Assembly (NCBI GenBank): GCA_900762325.1
Contig: CAAFGG010000024.1
Location: 1 to 64,000, forward strand
From: an uncultured Collinsella sp.
GTDB taxonomy: Bacteria; Actinomycetota; Coriobacteriia; Coriobacteriales; Coriobacteriaceae
Reading direction: 5' to 3'
DNA: 64,000 nucleotides
This document shows, one piece after another, positions 56,021-64,000 of this stretch; position 1 is the first letter of the stretch, and every line of letters begins with the position of its first letter. The notes under the pieces were generated by a model. That model was not told the DNA's origin. It saw only the letters and a list, made by a program, of their open reading frames with translations, and did no database searches. Both the position numbers and the translations under genes were made by a program.

Positions 56021-58924
56021 TTAGGAATTCAGCTTGACGATAGGCGCAAAGCCCTTCATGAGCTTTTTGGTCTGGCCGGTCTTTTCGAATTGAACCTCGA
56101 TCATGTCTCCGGCGACCGAGATCACGGTACCCGTGCCAAAGGTCTTGTGGCTCACGGTATCGCCCGCGGCAAAGTCCTGCGACGCGCTGGCGCGATCGAC
56201 CTTGCGCTCCACCGTCGGCGACACCTTGGACGACGGCTTTTTGGCTCGCGGCGCGCCCGAGCCAAAGGTCGAGGCAACACGGCCGGCGTCGGGCGAGACC
56301 CCACGATGGCGCTCGGTCCCATAGCTGCTGCCGCCAAAGAAATCGTCGAAGCTCGATCCGCCGCGCGATCCGGAACCGCCGGTCGAGCGCGTATGCGAGC
56401 CAAACACCTTGCCGCCATACATATCCGAGCCCATGCCCGAGCCAAAGGTGCCGTGACGGTCGCCGCGCTTCTCCCAGCCCGTGCCCTCAAAACCGGCAGA
56501 ACCGATACCGCTAAACTCGATATCCTCAAACGGAATCTCGTTGAGGAAGCGCGAGCGCGGGTTGGCAGAAGTCGAGCCGTAGGTGCGACGCGTGGCCGCA
56601 TAGGTCAGAAACAGGCGCTTACGGGCGCGCGTGATGGCAACGTAGGCCAGGCGACGTTCCTCCTCGAGCTTGCCCGGATCATCGCTGCCGCCAAAGTCGT
56701 GCACGTGCGGGAAGATGCCCTCCTCCATGCCGGCCACGAACACCGCCGGGAACTCCAGGCCCTTGGCGGAGTGGATGGTCATCATGGTAATGGCATGCGT
56801 CTCGCCGGCCAGGGAATCCAAGTCGGAGCGCAGGGCCAGCCACTCCATGAGTGCCGGCAGCGCCTTACAGGTGAGCGGACCGTAGGTGCGCTCGATCTCG
56901 TCGGCATGCACGGCGCCCGCCGGCATCTCCGTCGGCGCGGCATACGCGTTGCCCGCGATGGCGGCGGCCAAGGCATCCTGCGGCGAGAGCGCCGGGGCGG
57001 CTAGGCTATCGAGCGGATTGGAGCCCGCGGCGTCACGAGCGCCGACAAGTGCCTCAAACGAGGATGCCGGAGCGGACGGCCCCGGCTCGGACGCGGGCGC
57101 ACTCACCACGACGGACTCGGACTCGGCGACGGACGGCACGTCGGCAACACCGGCTGCACGCAGCTCTTCCAAGCTCTCGAGCGTGCCCTCGATATCCTCG
57201 TGCGTCTCCTCAAATTCGGCAGCGACGCCCAGGAATTCCTGGATGTTCTCGGCGCGGCTCTCGGATTCCATGGTGCCCTCGGCGCGGAACGCCTGCAGCA
57301 GACCCGTCTTATCGACGATCATCTCGACGACGTCCTTGAGCTCGCCGTCCATGCGACGGCCCTCGCGCACCAGCGAAACAAAGCTCGACAAGCCGTTGCG
57401 CACCTTGGCGCTAAACATGCCCGTCTCGGCTGTTGCGATCTCGCAGGCCTGGAAGAACGAGCAGCGGTTGTCGCGCGCCAGCTGCTCAATCTTTTGGATC
57501 GAGGTGGAGCCGATGCCGCGGCGCGGCGTGTTGATGACGCGCTTGACGCTCATCTCGTCGGCCGGGTTCACGATCATCTTGAGGTAGGCCATGACGTCGC
57601 GGATCTCGGCGCGGTCGAAGAATCGCGTGCCGCCCACGATCTTGTAGGGCACGCCCGCGCGCAGGAACATATCTTCGAGGATACGCGACTGGGCGTTGGT
57701 GCGGTAGAACACGGCGATATCGTCGTAACTCGTGCCCTTGGCGTGCAGCTTCTCGATCTCGCCGGCAATCCAGCGGCCCTCGTCGCGCTCATCGCTTGCC
57801 TGGAAGGCCTGGATCTTCTCGCCATCGCCCTCGGCCGTAAACAGGCGCTTGTCCTTGCGCTGCGAGTTGTGGCGAACAACGGCATTGGCGGCGCTCAGGA
57901 TGTGACCCGTGGAGCGATAGTTCTGCTCCAGCTTGACGGTCTTGCAGTTTTTAAAGTCCTTCTCAAAGTCCAGGATATTGGTGATGTCGGCGCCACGCCA
58001 GCTATAAATGGACTGGTCGTCGTCGCCCACAACCATGAGGTTTTGGTACTTGGCGGCCAGCAGGTTGGCGATCTCGTACTGGACGTGGTTGGTGTCCTGA
58101 TACTCGTCGACGCTAATGTAGCGGAAGCGCTCTTGGTACTTGTCGAGCACCTCGGGGCGGGTGCGCAGCAGCTCGAGCGTGCGTACGAGCAGGTCGTCGA
58201 AGTCCATCGCGTTGGCGGCGCGCAGGCGGCGCTCCAGCTCCAGGTAGACCTGCGCGGCCTTTTTGTCATTGGGGCTATCGGCGCTCTTGAGCATGTCCTC
58301 GGGGCCGATCATGGCGTTTTTAGCAGAGCTGATCTTGCTGCGGATCATGTTGATGGGGAACTGCTTTTGCTCGATGCCGAGCGCCTGCATAATGTCGCGC
58401 ACCATGCGCTTTGAGTCGTCGTCATCGTAGATGGTGAACTGGCCGGTGTAGCCCAGCAGGTCGGCGTCCTCGCGCAGCATGCGCACGCACATGGCATGGA
58501 AGGTGCACACCCACATGCCACGGGTGCCGCTGGGAATGAGTGCCGCCAGACGCTCGCGCATCTCGGCCGCAGCCTTGTTGGTAAACGTAATGGCAAGAAC
58601 CTGCCAAGGCTTAACACCCAGGTCGCCGAGCATATGTGCGATGCGGAAGGTCAGGACGCGGGTCTTGCCCGAGCCGGCGCCGGCGAGCACCAGCAACGGG
58701 CCCTCGGTGGTCAGGACCGCCTCGCGCTGGGCGGGATTAAGGCTGTCGATGTCGACGAGCGGCTTGGCGGGCTTGGGTGCCGGCGCGGGAGCGTCGTAGA
58801 TGTCGAGCGGAACGAGCTCGGGCTCCGGCGCAGCGGGGGCGGTGTATGCATCGAGTGGCACGGGTTCCGGCGCGGGCGGCACGGGCACCGCGGCGTTCTT
58901 TTCCCAGGGCAGGGGCTGGGTCAT
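56021..58924 (-). CDS. pcrA: UvrD/PcrA-type DNA helicase, long form
   Basis: A 967-residue SF1A helicase for repair and replication restart. Walker A LAGAGSGKTRV (Lys87), the QDTNHVQ box, DDDQSIYSWRGA, and the C-terminal motifs TIHSAKGLEFPAVFV and RRLAYVAITRARKRL are all present. Three parts are unusual: an N-terminal Pro/Ala extension (1-58) containing two copies of a PLDxYxAP unit, an Ala/Pro/Ser-rich insertion at about 580-690 in the 2B region, and a Gly/Ser-rich linker before the C-terminal FGTGTVISV Tudor-like domain. ATG at 58924 with GAGGAG is well supported. Usual PcrA length is about 720-780. Confidence 0.93.
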   Translation of the reverse strand: MTQPLPWEKNAAVPVPPAPEPVPLDAYTAPAAPEPELVPLDIYDAPAPAPKPAKPLVDIDSLNPAQREAVLTTEGPLLVLAGAGSGKTRVLTFRIAHMLGDLGVKPWQVLAITFTNKAAAEMRERLAALIPSGTRGMWVCTFHAMCVRMLREDADLLGYTGQFTIYDDDDSKRMVRDIMQALGIEQKQFPINMIRSKISSAKNAMIGPEDMLKSADSPNDKKAAQVYLELERRLRAANAMDFDDLLVRTLELLRTRPEVLDKYQERFRYISVDEYQDTNHVQYEIANLLAAKYQNLMVVGDDDQSIYSWRGADITNILDFEKDFKNCKTVKLEQNYRSTGHILSAANAVVRHNSQRKDKRLFTAEGDGEKIQAFQASDERDEGRWIAGEIEKLHAKGTSYDDIAVFYRTNAQSRILEDMFLRAGVPYKIVGGTRFFDRAEIRDVMAYLKMIVNPADEMSVKRVINTPRRGIGSTSIQKIEQLARDNRCSFFQACEIATAETGMFSAKVRNGLSSFVSLVREGRRMDGELKDVVEMIVDKTGLLQAFRAEGTMESESRAENIQEFLGVAAEFEETHEDIEGTLESLEELRAAGVADVPSVAESESVVVSAPASEPGPSAPASSFEALVGARDAAGSNPLDSLAAPALSPQDALAAAIAGNAYAAPTEMPAGAVHADEIERTYGPLTCKALPALMEWLALRSDLDSLAGETHAITMMTIHSAKGLEFPAVFVAGMEEGIFPHVHDFGGSDDPGKLEEERRLAYVAITRARKRLFLTYAATRRTYGSTSANPRSRFLNEIPFEDIEFSGIGSAGFEGTGWEKRGDRHGTFGSGMGSDMYGGKVFGSHTRSTGGSGSRGGSSFDDFFGGSSYGTERHRGVSPDAGRVASTFGSGAPRAKKPSSKVSPTVERKVDRASASQDFAAGDTVSHKTFGTGTVISVAGDMIEVQFEKTGQTKKLMKGFAPIVKLNS

Positions 58925-59062
58925 GGGCGACTCCTCATCTGACGGACGGCGCGCCTGCGGGCAGCGCCATAGTTTGAGCCGTACCAGTATACCGAGCCGC
59001 GCGGACACCGACGCAAATCACACCACGACTCCGTGCGCCACCGTCAGGCCCGCCCCGGCAGA

Positions 59063-59131
59063 TTTGGTGCAATGGGGTCAGGTTGGTCTGCACCACGTTG
59101 GTGCAAAGAAATCTGACCCCCAATGCACCAA
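59063..59131. repeat. TTGGTGCA nested hairpin element
   Basis: TTGGTGCA/TGCACCAA and GGGGTCAG/CTGACCCC outer pairs enclose an inner TGCACCA/TGGTGCA hairpin. The right half recurs at 48794-48837 with few changes. It lies upstream of the helicase gene. Confidence 0.8.
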
Positions 59132-59167
59132 TCACGGAGCCACCGATGTCATGGCAACGGTAGCGAG

Positions 59168-59265
59168 CGGCGGCCAGAGCGAACAAATTGGCATGAAAAG
59201 AGGGCGGCATAGACCTTTTGGTCATGCCGCCCTCGTTGAATGACAAGTTGTCGCTCTGGCCGCCG
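59168..59265 (-). terminator. Nested palindrome acting as uppP terminator
   Basis: Outer 15-base arms CGGCGGCCAGAGCGA (59168-59182) and its complement (59251-59265) surround GAGGGCGGCAT / ATGCCGCCCTC (59200-59234), which on the minus strand is followed by TTTTC. Confidence 0.8.
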
Positions 59266-59281
59266 CGCAGCGTCAACCAAG

Positions 59282-60262
59282 TTACAGGCCAAGCATAGGC
59301 TCCAGAACGAAGAAGTACGCGAGCACCACGATGCCCAGGATGATGCGGTAGACGCCGAAGCACTTGAAGTCGTGACGGCGAACGAAGCCCATAAGCCACT
59401 TGATGGCAATGAGCGACACCACAAAGGCGACGACGCAGCCCACGCCCAAGATGGCGATCTCGTTGGTGCCGAACGTGCCGCCCTTGATGAAGTACTTGAC
59501 CAGCTTGAGCGCACTCGCGCCAAACATGACAGGGATGGCCAGGAAGAACGTGAACTTAGACGCCACCGAGCGCGTGCAGCCCAAAAGCAGGCCGCCGATG
59601 ATGGTAGAACCGGAGCGAGACGTACCAGGCACCAGCGAAAGCACCTGGAAGCAGCCGATACCCAGCGCAGTCTTCCAGCTGAGGTCCTCGAGCGTGGCGA
59701 TGGAGCCAAAGTCCAGGTTCTCGTCATCGTCCTCATCCTCAGCGGTAGCCGTGGCGGGCGCCGCAAAGTGCGCACCGGCGGGACGTCCACCCGACACCAC
59801 AGCACGCGAACCAAACGAACCGGCAACGGCCATTTCCTCGCGCTTGTTTGCGCGCCAGTTCTCGATCACGATAAACAGCACGCCGTACACAATGAGCGCC
59901 AGCGCCACGACGGGAGCATTGTAGAAATGCTCCTCCATCCAGTCGTTGAGCGGCAGGCCGATCGCCGCCGCAGGAATGCAACCGAGCACAATCTTGCCCC
60001 ACAGCACCCAGGTGTCGCGACGGCCCTCCTTGCCCTTGCTGGGCGAGAACGGATTGAGCTCATGGAAGAACAGCACACAGACGGCCAAAATGGCGCCAAG
60101 CTGAATCACGACCAGGAACATGTTCCAGAACGTCTCGCTCACGTTCATCTTGACGAACTCGTCCACCAAGATCATGTGACCGGTCGACGAAACAGGCAGC
60201 CATTCGGTGATGCCCTCGACCAGGCCCATGAAGGCAGATTTTAGAAGCTCGATAATATCCAA
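59282..60262 (-). CDS. uppP: Undecaprenyl-diphosphatase
   Basis: A 326-residue membrane phosphatase that recycles the cell-wall lipid carrier. The catalytic motifs EGITEWLPVSSTGH (about 17-30) and PGTSRSGSTI (about 212-221) are intact. A hydrophilic insertion of about 50 residues (138-190, basic then Ala-rich then Glu/Asp-rich EDEDDDEN) makes it longer than the usual 265-285. TTG at 60262 with GAGGGG just upstream is the best start; no ATG fits both the site and the first helix. Confidence 0.9.
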   Translation of the reverse strand: MDIIELLKSAFMGLVEGITEWLPVSSTGHMILVDEFVKMNVSETFWNMFLVVIQLGAILAVCVLFFHELNPFSPSKGKEGRRDTWVLWGKIVLGCIPAAAIGLPLNDWMEEHFYNAPVVALALIVYGVLFIVIENWRANKREEMAVAGSFGSRAVVSGGRPAGAHFAAPATATAEDEDDDENLDFGSIATLEDLSWKTALGIGCFQVLSLVPGTSRSGSTIIGGLLLGCTRSVASKFTFFLAIPVMFGASALKLVKYFIKGGTFGTNEIAILGVGCVVAFVVSLIAIKWLMGFVRRHDFKCFGVYRIILGIVVLAYFFVLEPMLGL

Positions 60263-60511
60263 AGGGACCCCCTCGTTAGACACCCGCCGGTAGATGTTCT
60301 GCGGACGGTGCGGGCGATGTCCCATTATCAACCGTTGGCGGCGCGCCTGCGCCTACCCTTACCAAAAAACTCGCCCGTTCACAGAATTGCGAGCGGTCAA
60401 ACCCAAATCCTTGGGTATAACTGCAACAAGATAAAGTGTCCGGCGGCCAACGCGCCCGCGCCCGCCCGATGCACGAGCCCCGCGCCCGTGCGATAGACCA
60501 AGGAGGAAACC

Positions 60512-60949
60512 ATGAACGAGGGCTACACCAAGGTATTTGTTTCACTCGACGGTACTGAGCAGCAGGATTTTGTGCTCGCACGCGCCATCAAGGTCGCCGC
60601 GAACAACGGCGCCAAGCTGATTATCGGCCACGTTATCGATTCCACGGCGCTCGAGAGCGCCGGTTCCTATCCGGTCGATCTGGTCAACGGCCTAGAGGAG
60701 GCATTTAAGAACTCCATCGCCAAGCAGCTCGAAGAGGCCAAGGCCAATCCCGACATTCCCGAGGTCGAAGTCATGATTCGCGCCGGCCGTATTCGTGAGA
60801 CGCTCAAAGACGAGATGCTCGACGTGGTCAAGCCCGACCTGGTGCTCTGCGGCGCTCGCGGCCTGTCCTCGATCAAGTATGCGCTGCTGGGTTCGATTTC
60901 GACGTTCCTGCTGCGCAACACCGACTGCGACATTTTGGTCGTGAAGTAG
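60512..60949 (+). CDS. Universal stress protein
   Basis: A 145-residue UspA-fold protein. The ATP-binding pattern near the C-terminus reads CGARGLSSIKYALLGSISTFLLRNTDCDILVV, close to the G-2x-G-9x-G-(S/T) motif but with Ala-Arg-Gly and no full second Gly pair, so nucleotide binding is uncertain. AAGGAGG precedes the ATG. Strong terminator follows. Standing alone; probably stress or growth-arrest induced as usual for the family. Confidence 0.9.
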   Translation: MNEGYTKVFVSLDGTEQQDFVLARAIKVAANNGAKLIIGHVIDSTALESAGSYPVDLVNGLEEAFKNSIAKQLEEAKANPDIPEVEVMIRAGRIRETLKDEMLDVVKPDLVLCGARGLSSIKYALLGSISTFLLRNTDCDILVVK

Positions 60950-61014
60950 CGTTGCTCCCACCGGCCGCGGGGCCTGCGCAGCCTTACTTCAGCGAGTTGG
61001 CTGATAAAAGATGG

Positions 61015-61048
61015 CGTGCCGCCCCGTTTGGGGTGGCACGTTTTGTTT
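61015..61048 (+). terminator. Terminator of the universal stress gene
   Basis: CGTGCC-G-CCCC and GGGG-T-GGCACG arms, then TTTTGTTT. Confidence 0.88.
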
Positions 61049-61096
61049 GGGCTGCACGTTTTTGTTTTGGGAGATCCATTTGAGCCTCATAGTTAT

Positions 61097-61155
61097 GTTC
61101 ACGTTCGGGAACATAGCGCCAGTTGCCTTAGCTAAGTTCACGTTCGGGAACATAG
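61097..61155. repeat. Two copies of a 20-bp repeat
   Basis: GTTCACGTTCGGGAACATAG occurs at 61097-61116 and 61136-61155, spaced 39 bases. Each copy contains an inverted GTTC/GAAC. It is placed downstream of the histidine kinase gene. Confidence 0.85.
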
Positions 61156-61180
61156 CCGTCCGCACCGCAAGACGGCCCGG

Positions 61181-62224
61181 CTACTCAAAGTATTGGAACT
61201 TGTTCGTTGAGAAGGCAAACGTTACGACAAAGCCTTCTCCGGAGTTGGATGCCGCGGTGACGTCGATGCCCATCTTGGAGCACAGGCGCGCCACCAGGTA
61301 GAGGCCGATGCCCGTTGCGCGCTTGGTGGTGCGACCGTTGTCGCCGGTAAAGCCCTTCTCGAACACGCGTGGCAGGTCAGCCGCACACACGCCGCAGCCG
61401 TTATCGGCAACGGTGAGCTCGATGCGCTCGCTCGCCAGGCCCTCGTCCAGCAACGCGCCCGAAAACACAATCTTCGCGCCGTCCTCGCGCGCATATTTAA
61501 TGCTGTTCTGAATGAGCTGGCCCAGGATAAATTCGAGCCATTTTTCGTCGGTAAAGACCTCGAAGTCAAGGTTCTCGCACACCGGAGCCACGTGCGCCGC
61601 AATGAGCTCGCGCGCGTTGGCCTTAATCGCACCCGTCACCAGGGTCTTAAGATCCCAACGGCGAATCAGGTAATCGCGCTCCACGACTTCCGAGCGCGCG
61701 TAGTACAGTGCCTGGTCGATATAGCGCTCAACGCGAGCCAGCTCGCGACCCAGGTCATCCACACGCGACAGGTCGTCTTCGCTGCCGTCCAGGTTTTCCA
61801 AAATCAGATGGGCTGCCGCCAGAGGCAGCTTGGCCTCGTGGACCCAGCTCTCGATATAGTCGCGATAGTCATCGGTCTGGCGCCTGCCTTCGGCAACCTC
61901 GTCGCAAGCGGCTTTGCCCACCCGGCGCAAGACCTCGTACTCGAGCTCGCCCTCGGCATAGGTCGGACATTGCACCATCTCCTGCACCCATGCGGGACTC
62001 TCGAGCTCCCCTACCGCACGCTCCAGCTGGCGCAGAAAACGACGACGGCGCGCGTACTCGATCACGATGCCGAGCATACCAAAGATAAAGGACACGCCGA
62101 CCGCCACGACCACGATAGAAACGGGTGCGCCGGCGACCGTCAGTACAAAGCAGCTCAGCAGCACGCCGCACGTCCACACGGCGACGGGAAGCAGCGCATC
62201 TTTGAAGAATTTGGCAAACGACAT
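61181..62224 (-). CDS. Sensor histidine kinase, BceS-like
   Basis: A 347-residue kinase with two closely spaced N-terminal membrane segments (about 10-32 and 36-57) and almost no external loop. The phospho-acceptor is His129 in WVHEAKLPLAA, typical of intramembrane-sensing BceS kinases. The ATPase part has QLIQNSIKYARE (N box), VADNGCGV (G1), VFEKGFTGDNGRTTKRATGIGLYLV (F and G2). BceS normally works with a BceAB transporter; none is in the window. It starts nine bases after the regulator stop. Confidence 0.92.
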   Translation of the reverse strand: MSFAKFFKDALLPVAVWTCGVLLSCFVLTVAGAPVSIVVVAVGVSFIFGMLGIVIEYARRRRFLRQLERAVGELESPAWVQEMVQCPTYAEGELEYEVLRRVGKAACDEVAEGRRQTDDYRDYIESWVHEAKLPLAAAHLILENLDGSEDDLSRVDDLGRELARVERYIDQALYYARSEVVERDYLIRRWDLKTLVTGAIKANARELIAAHVAPVCENLDFEVFTDEKWLEFILGQLIQNSIKYAREDGAKIVFSGALLDEGLASERIELTVADNGCGVCAADLPRVFEKGFTGDNGRTTKRATGIGLYLVARLCSKMGIDVTAASNSGEGFVVTFAFSTNKFQYFE

Positions 62225-62233
62225 AGCCGGCCC

Positions 62234-62905
62234 CTAGACCGAATAGCCCTGGCCGCGGTGCGTCGTCAAATACCCCTTGATACCGATTTTTTCGAGCGTG
62301 GTGCGCAGGCGGTTGATGTTGACGGTAAGCGTGTTGTCGTCCACGAAGGCGTCGGAGTCCCACAGGTCCTGCATGATGGCCGAGCGCGAGACAATCTTGC
62401 CCGCGCGACCCAAGAGCAGCGAGAGGATACGCAGCTCGTTTTTGGTGAGCTCGGTACTGGTGCCGGTTTGCATGTTGATGACCATGGAGCGAGCGAGATC
62501 GAGCTCCAGTCCCTTGTGGACAAGTGTGCTGCGCTCGCCCGCCGCCGCGGTGCGACGTAGCAAGGCATTGATGCGCGCCACGAGCACGCGCGCGCTATAG
62601 GGCTTGGGAACAAAGTCGTCCGCGCCGAGCGTCATGGCCATGACCTCGTCGATCTCGGTCGTGCGCGAGGTGAGGACGATGATGGGGACCTCGGATTCGC
62701 GGCGAACCTCGTGGCAGATATGCTGGCCGTCCTTGACGGGAAGCGTGAGGTCGAGCAGCACCAGGTCGGGCGCGGCGGCGAGAATATCGCGCGAGACATG
62801 CTCGAACGATTCGCAGGCCTCGATTTCAAACCCGGCGCGGGCAAGGATGTCGACAAGCTCACGACGAATGGGCTCGTCGTCCTCAACGACATAAATCAGC
62901 GCCAT
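62234..62905 (-). CDS. OmpR-family response regulator, BceR-like
   Basis: A 223-residue regulator. The receiver (1-115) has the acidic pair EDD at 8-10, phospho-acceptor Asp52 in LLDLTLPVKDG and Lys in FVPKPYS. The C-terminal winged helix binds DNA (ELRILSLLLGRAGKIVSRSAIMQDLWDSDAFVDDNTL). It is first gene of the pair with the kinase. Probably reacts to cell-envelope stress or antimicrobial peptides (inferred from the kinase type). GGGAGG precedes the ATG. Confidence 0.93.
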   Translation of the reverse strand: MALIYVVEDDEPIRRELVDILARAGFEIEACESFEHVSRDILAAAPDLVLLDLTLPVKDGQHICHEVRRESEVPIIVLTSRTTEIDEVMAMTLGADDFVPKPYSARVLVARINALLRRTAAAGERSTLVHKGLELDLARSMVINMQTGTSTELTKNELRILSLLLGRAGKIVSRSAIMQDLWDSDAFVDDNTLTVNINRLRTTLEKIGIKGYLTTHRGQGYSV

Positions 62906-63015
62906 GTGTCCTCCCGTTTCTCGTAACTTGCACTTTCCACACCATTATGCCCACGGCGTCGCAGCGATGCGACCCCGTGGGCACCTAATATGACAAAAGT
63001 GTTCGGTAGCCTTAA

Positions 63016-63055
63016 GAGAAAATAGGGGCCGACCGGTCCTAAACCGATCGGCCCC
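63016..63055 (-). terminator. Terminator of the edge aminotransferase gene
   Basis: GGGGCCGACCGGT and ACCGATCGGCCCC arms (63025-63055, one mismatch), then ATTTTCTCT on the minus strand. Confidence 0.85.
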
Positions 63056-63075
63056 ATCGCTTCGACCTCGAGCCT

Positions 63076-64000
63076 CTACTCGAGCGTACGCATGTACGCG
63101 GAGATAGCATCCAGGCCCTTCTGCAGGTCGTCGGTATTATCGGAGTATGCATAGCCAATGCGCATGCTCTTGGGCTCCTCGAAGCAATCGCCCGGGGTGA
63201 CGAGTGCGCCGGACTTCTTAATCATGTCGGTGCAGAACGTCCTGGAGTCAATGTCGTAGTCGTAATACACGAGCGCGGTGCTACCCGCCTCGGGCTTGAC
63301 GAACGACAGGTGCGGCTCGCTCTCGACCCACTTCTCCAGAACAGCAAGGTTCTGACGGACGATGCGACGGCTGCGCTCAAGGATCACGGAAGCGTTGCCC
63401 AGAATCAGCTCCGCCACCGACTCGCTGAATATGCCGGCGGAAATCAGGTTGTAGTCGCGATGCGAGAGCAGCGCGCGACGGAGCTCCGGGCTCTTGGTGA
63501 CCGCCCAGCCCAGACGCAGGCCGGCGAACGACCAGACCTTGGACATGGATGCGGTGACGATGGCCTTGTCGTATAGGTCGACCACGGACTCGGCGTACTC
63601 ATCCGTCTGAGTAAGCAGACGGTAGACCTCGTCGCAGAGCACCCACGCGTCGTGTTTGCGTGCGACCTCGACAATCGCCTTGAGCGTATCGGTGTCGAGC
63701 AGGGCGCCCGTGGGGTTGTCCGGATTATTGATGCAGATGAGCTTGGTATCGTCAGTCACCAGAGCATCGAGCGCGTCGACGTCGACGTGGTAGCCGTTCT
63801 TGCGATCGAGCTGAAGAATATCGACCTTCGCACCGCACATCTCGGGAATCGAGTAAAGCTGCTGGTAGGTGGGCTTGACGGAGACTACATGATCGCCCGG
63901 TTCGACGAGCGTGGAAATAACCAGGGAGTTGGCACCGGTCGCGCCGTGCGTGGGCACGATATGCCCGGGCTCAACCGTCTTATAGAGACGCGCGACCCCC
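63076..64000 (-). CDS. Class I/II aminotransferase, cut by the window edge
   Basis: The frame stays open to base 64000, so the N-terminal part is outside. The visible 307 codons show LYKTVEPGHIVPTHGATGANSLV, CINNPDNPTGALLD, VLCDEVYRLLTQ, the PLP lysine in TASMSKVWSFAGLRLGW and a C-terminal CFEEPKSMRIGYA with the carboxylate-binding Arg. It is a fold-type I aminotransferase; the amino-acid substrate cannot be told. It is distinct from the enzyme at 44324. A GTG inside the frame at 63957 is not a likely start because the conserved sequence continues upstream of it. Confidence 0.9.
   Translation of the reverse strand, partial: GVARLYKTVEPGHIVPTHGATGANSLVISTLVEPGDHVVSVKPTYQQLYSIPEMCGAKVDILQLDRKNGYHVDVDALDALVTDDTKLICINNPDNPTGALLDTDTLKAIVEVARKHDAWVLCDEVYRLLTQTDEYAESVVDLYDKAIVTASMSKVWSFAGLRLGWAVTKSPELRRALLSHRDYNLISAGIFSESVAELILGNASVILERSRRIVRQNLAVLEKWVESEPHLSFVKPEAGSTALVYYDYDIDSRTFCTDMIKKSGALVTPGDCFEEPKSMRIGYAYSDNTDDLQKGLDAISAYMRTLE

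Noticed and set aside
56015..57004. Plus-strand open frame opposite the helicase C-terminus
   Set aside because: Arg/Ala-rich mirror of the helicase gene without ribosome binding site or motif.

Overview
The window looks like a gut Coriobacteriia chromosome, most likely Collinsella. The evidence is a GC-rich actinobacterial codon pattern with AAGGAG-type ribosome binding sites, many PTS sugar operons, a TTG-started TopA with several zinc fingers and a Lys-rich tail, and intergenic regions full of small palindromic repeats. No rRNA, CRISPR array, phage or intact transposase is visible; one tRNA-Thr(CGT) is present. The species call is an inference from gene content, not a database result.

Region 1 (1-13000) is lactose/beta-galactoside uptake by the tagatose-6-phosphate route. 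Two paralogous modules are each built as divergent LacI regulator, lacE-type PTS IICB and lacG-type 6-phospho-beta-galactosidase. A single lacF-type IIA lies beside the first. LacI-type operators can be read upstream of both lacE genes, and a hairpin separates lacE from lacG in both modules. An array of four (plus one solo) 57-bp palindromic elements follows the lacG genes. A DeoR regulator and galM close the region.

Region 2 (13000-24800) combines an odd orphan PTS IIB whose phosphorylatable His is Tyr, tRNA-Thr, a yhcH-like gene, a 3' fragment of a second nagA, lacC, lacX, a flavodoxin, and an amino-sugar (probably N-acetylgalactosamine) pathway. That pathway consists of nagA, agaS, a GntR regulator and a mannose-family PTS operon IIA-YajC-IIB-IIC-IID. 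LacC could serve both the lactose and the galactosamine branch, since both yield tagatose-6-phosphate. The aldolase and galactose-6-phosphate isomerase are not in this window.

Region 3 (24800-48700) is mostly housekeeping. It holds a membrane-anchored SurA-like protein, isocitrate dehydrogenase, a HEAT protein, a beta-hydroxyacid dehydrogenase with a His/Cys-rich tail, DegV, HPF, an amino-acid binding lipoprotein and ComF. A tmk-holB-ricT cluster follows, then a tatA/B-tatC-hypA-hypB-topA cluster, a STAS protein, an aminotransferase, NhaA and Mn-pyrophosphatase.

Region 4 (48700-64000) holds a ROK kinase and a third sugar operon (GH1 phospho-beta-glucosidase with separate IIC, IIB and IIA) divergent from a GntR regulator. 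It continues with manA, a long PcrA-like helicase, UppP with an inserted loop, a universal stress protein, a Bce-like two-component system and an aminotransferase cut by the window edge. Hairpins with a GGGAC-type core recur between genes in regions 3 and 4.
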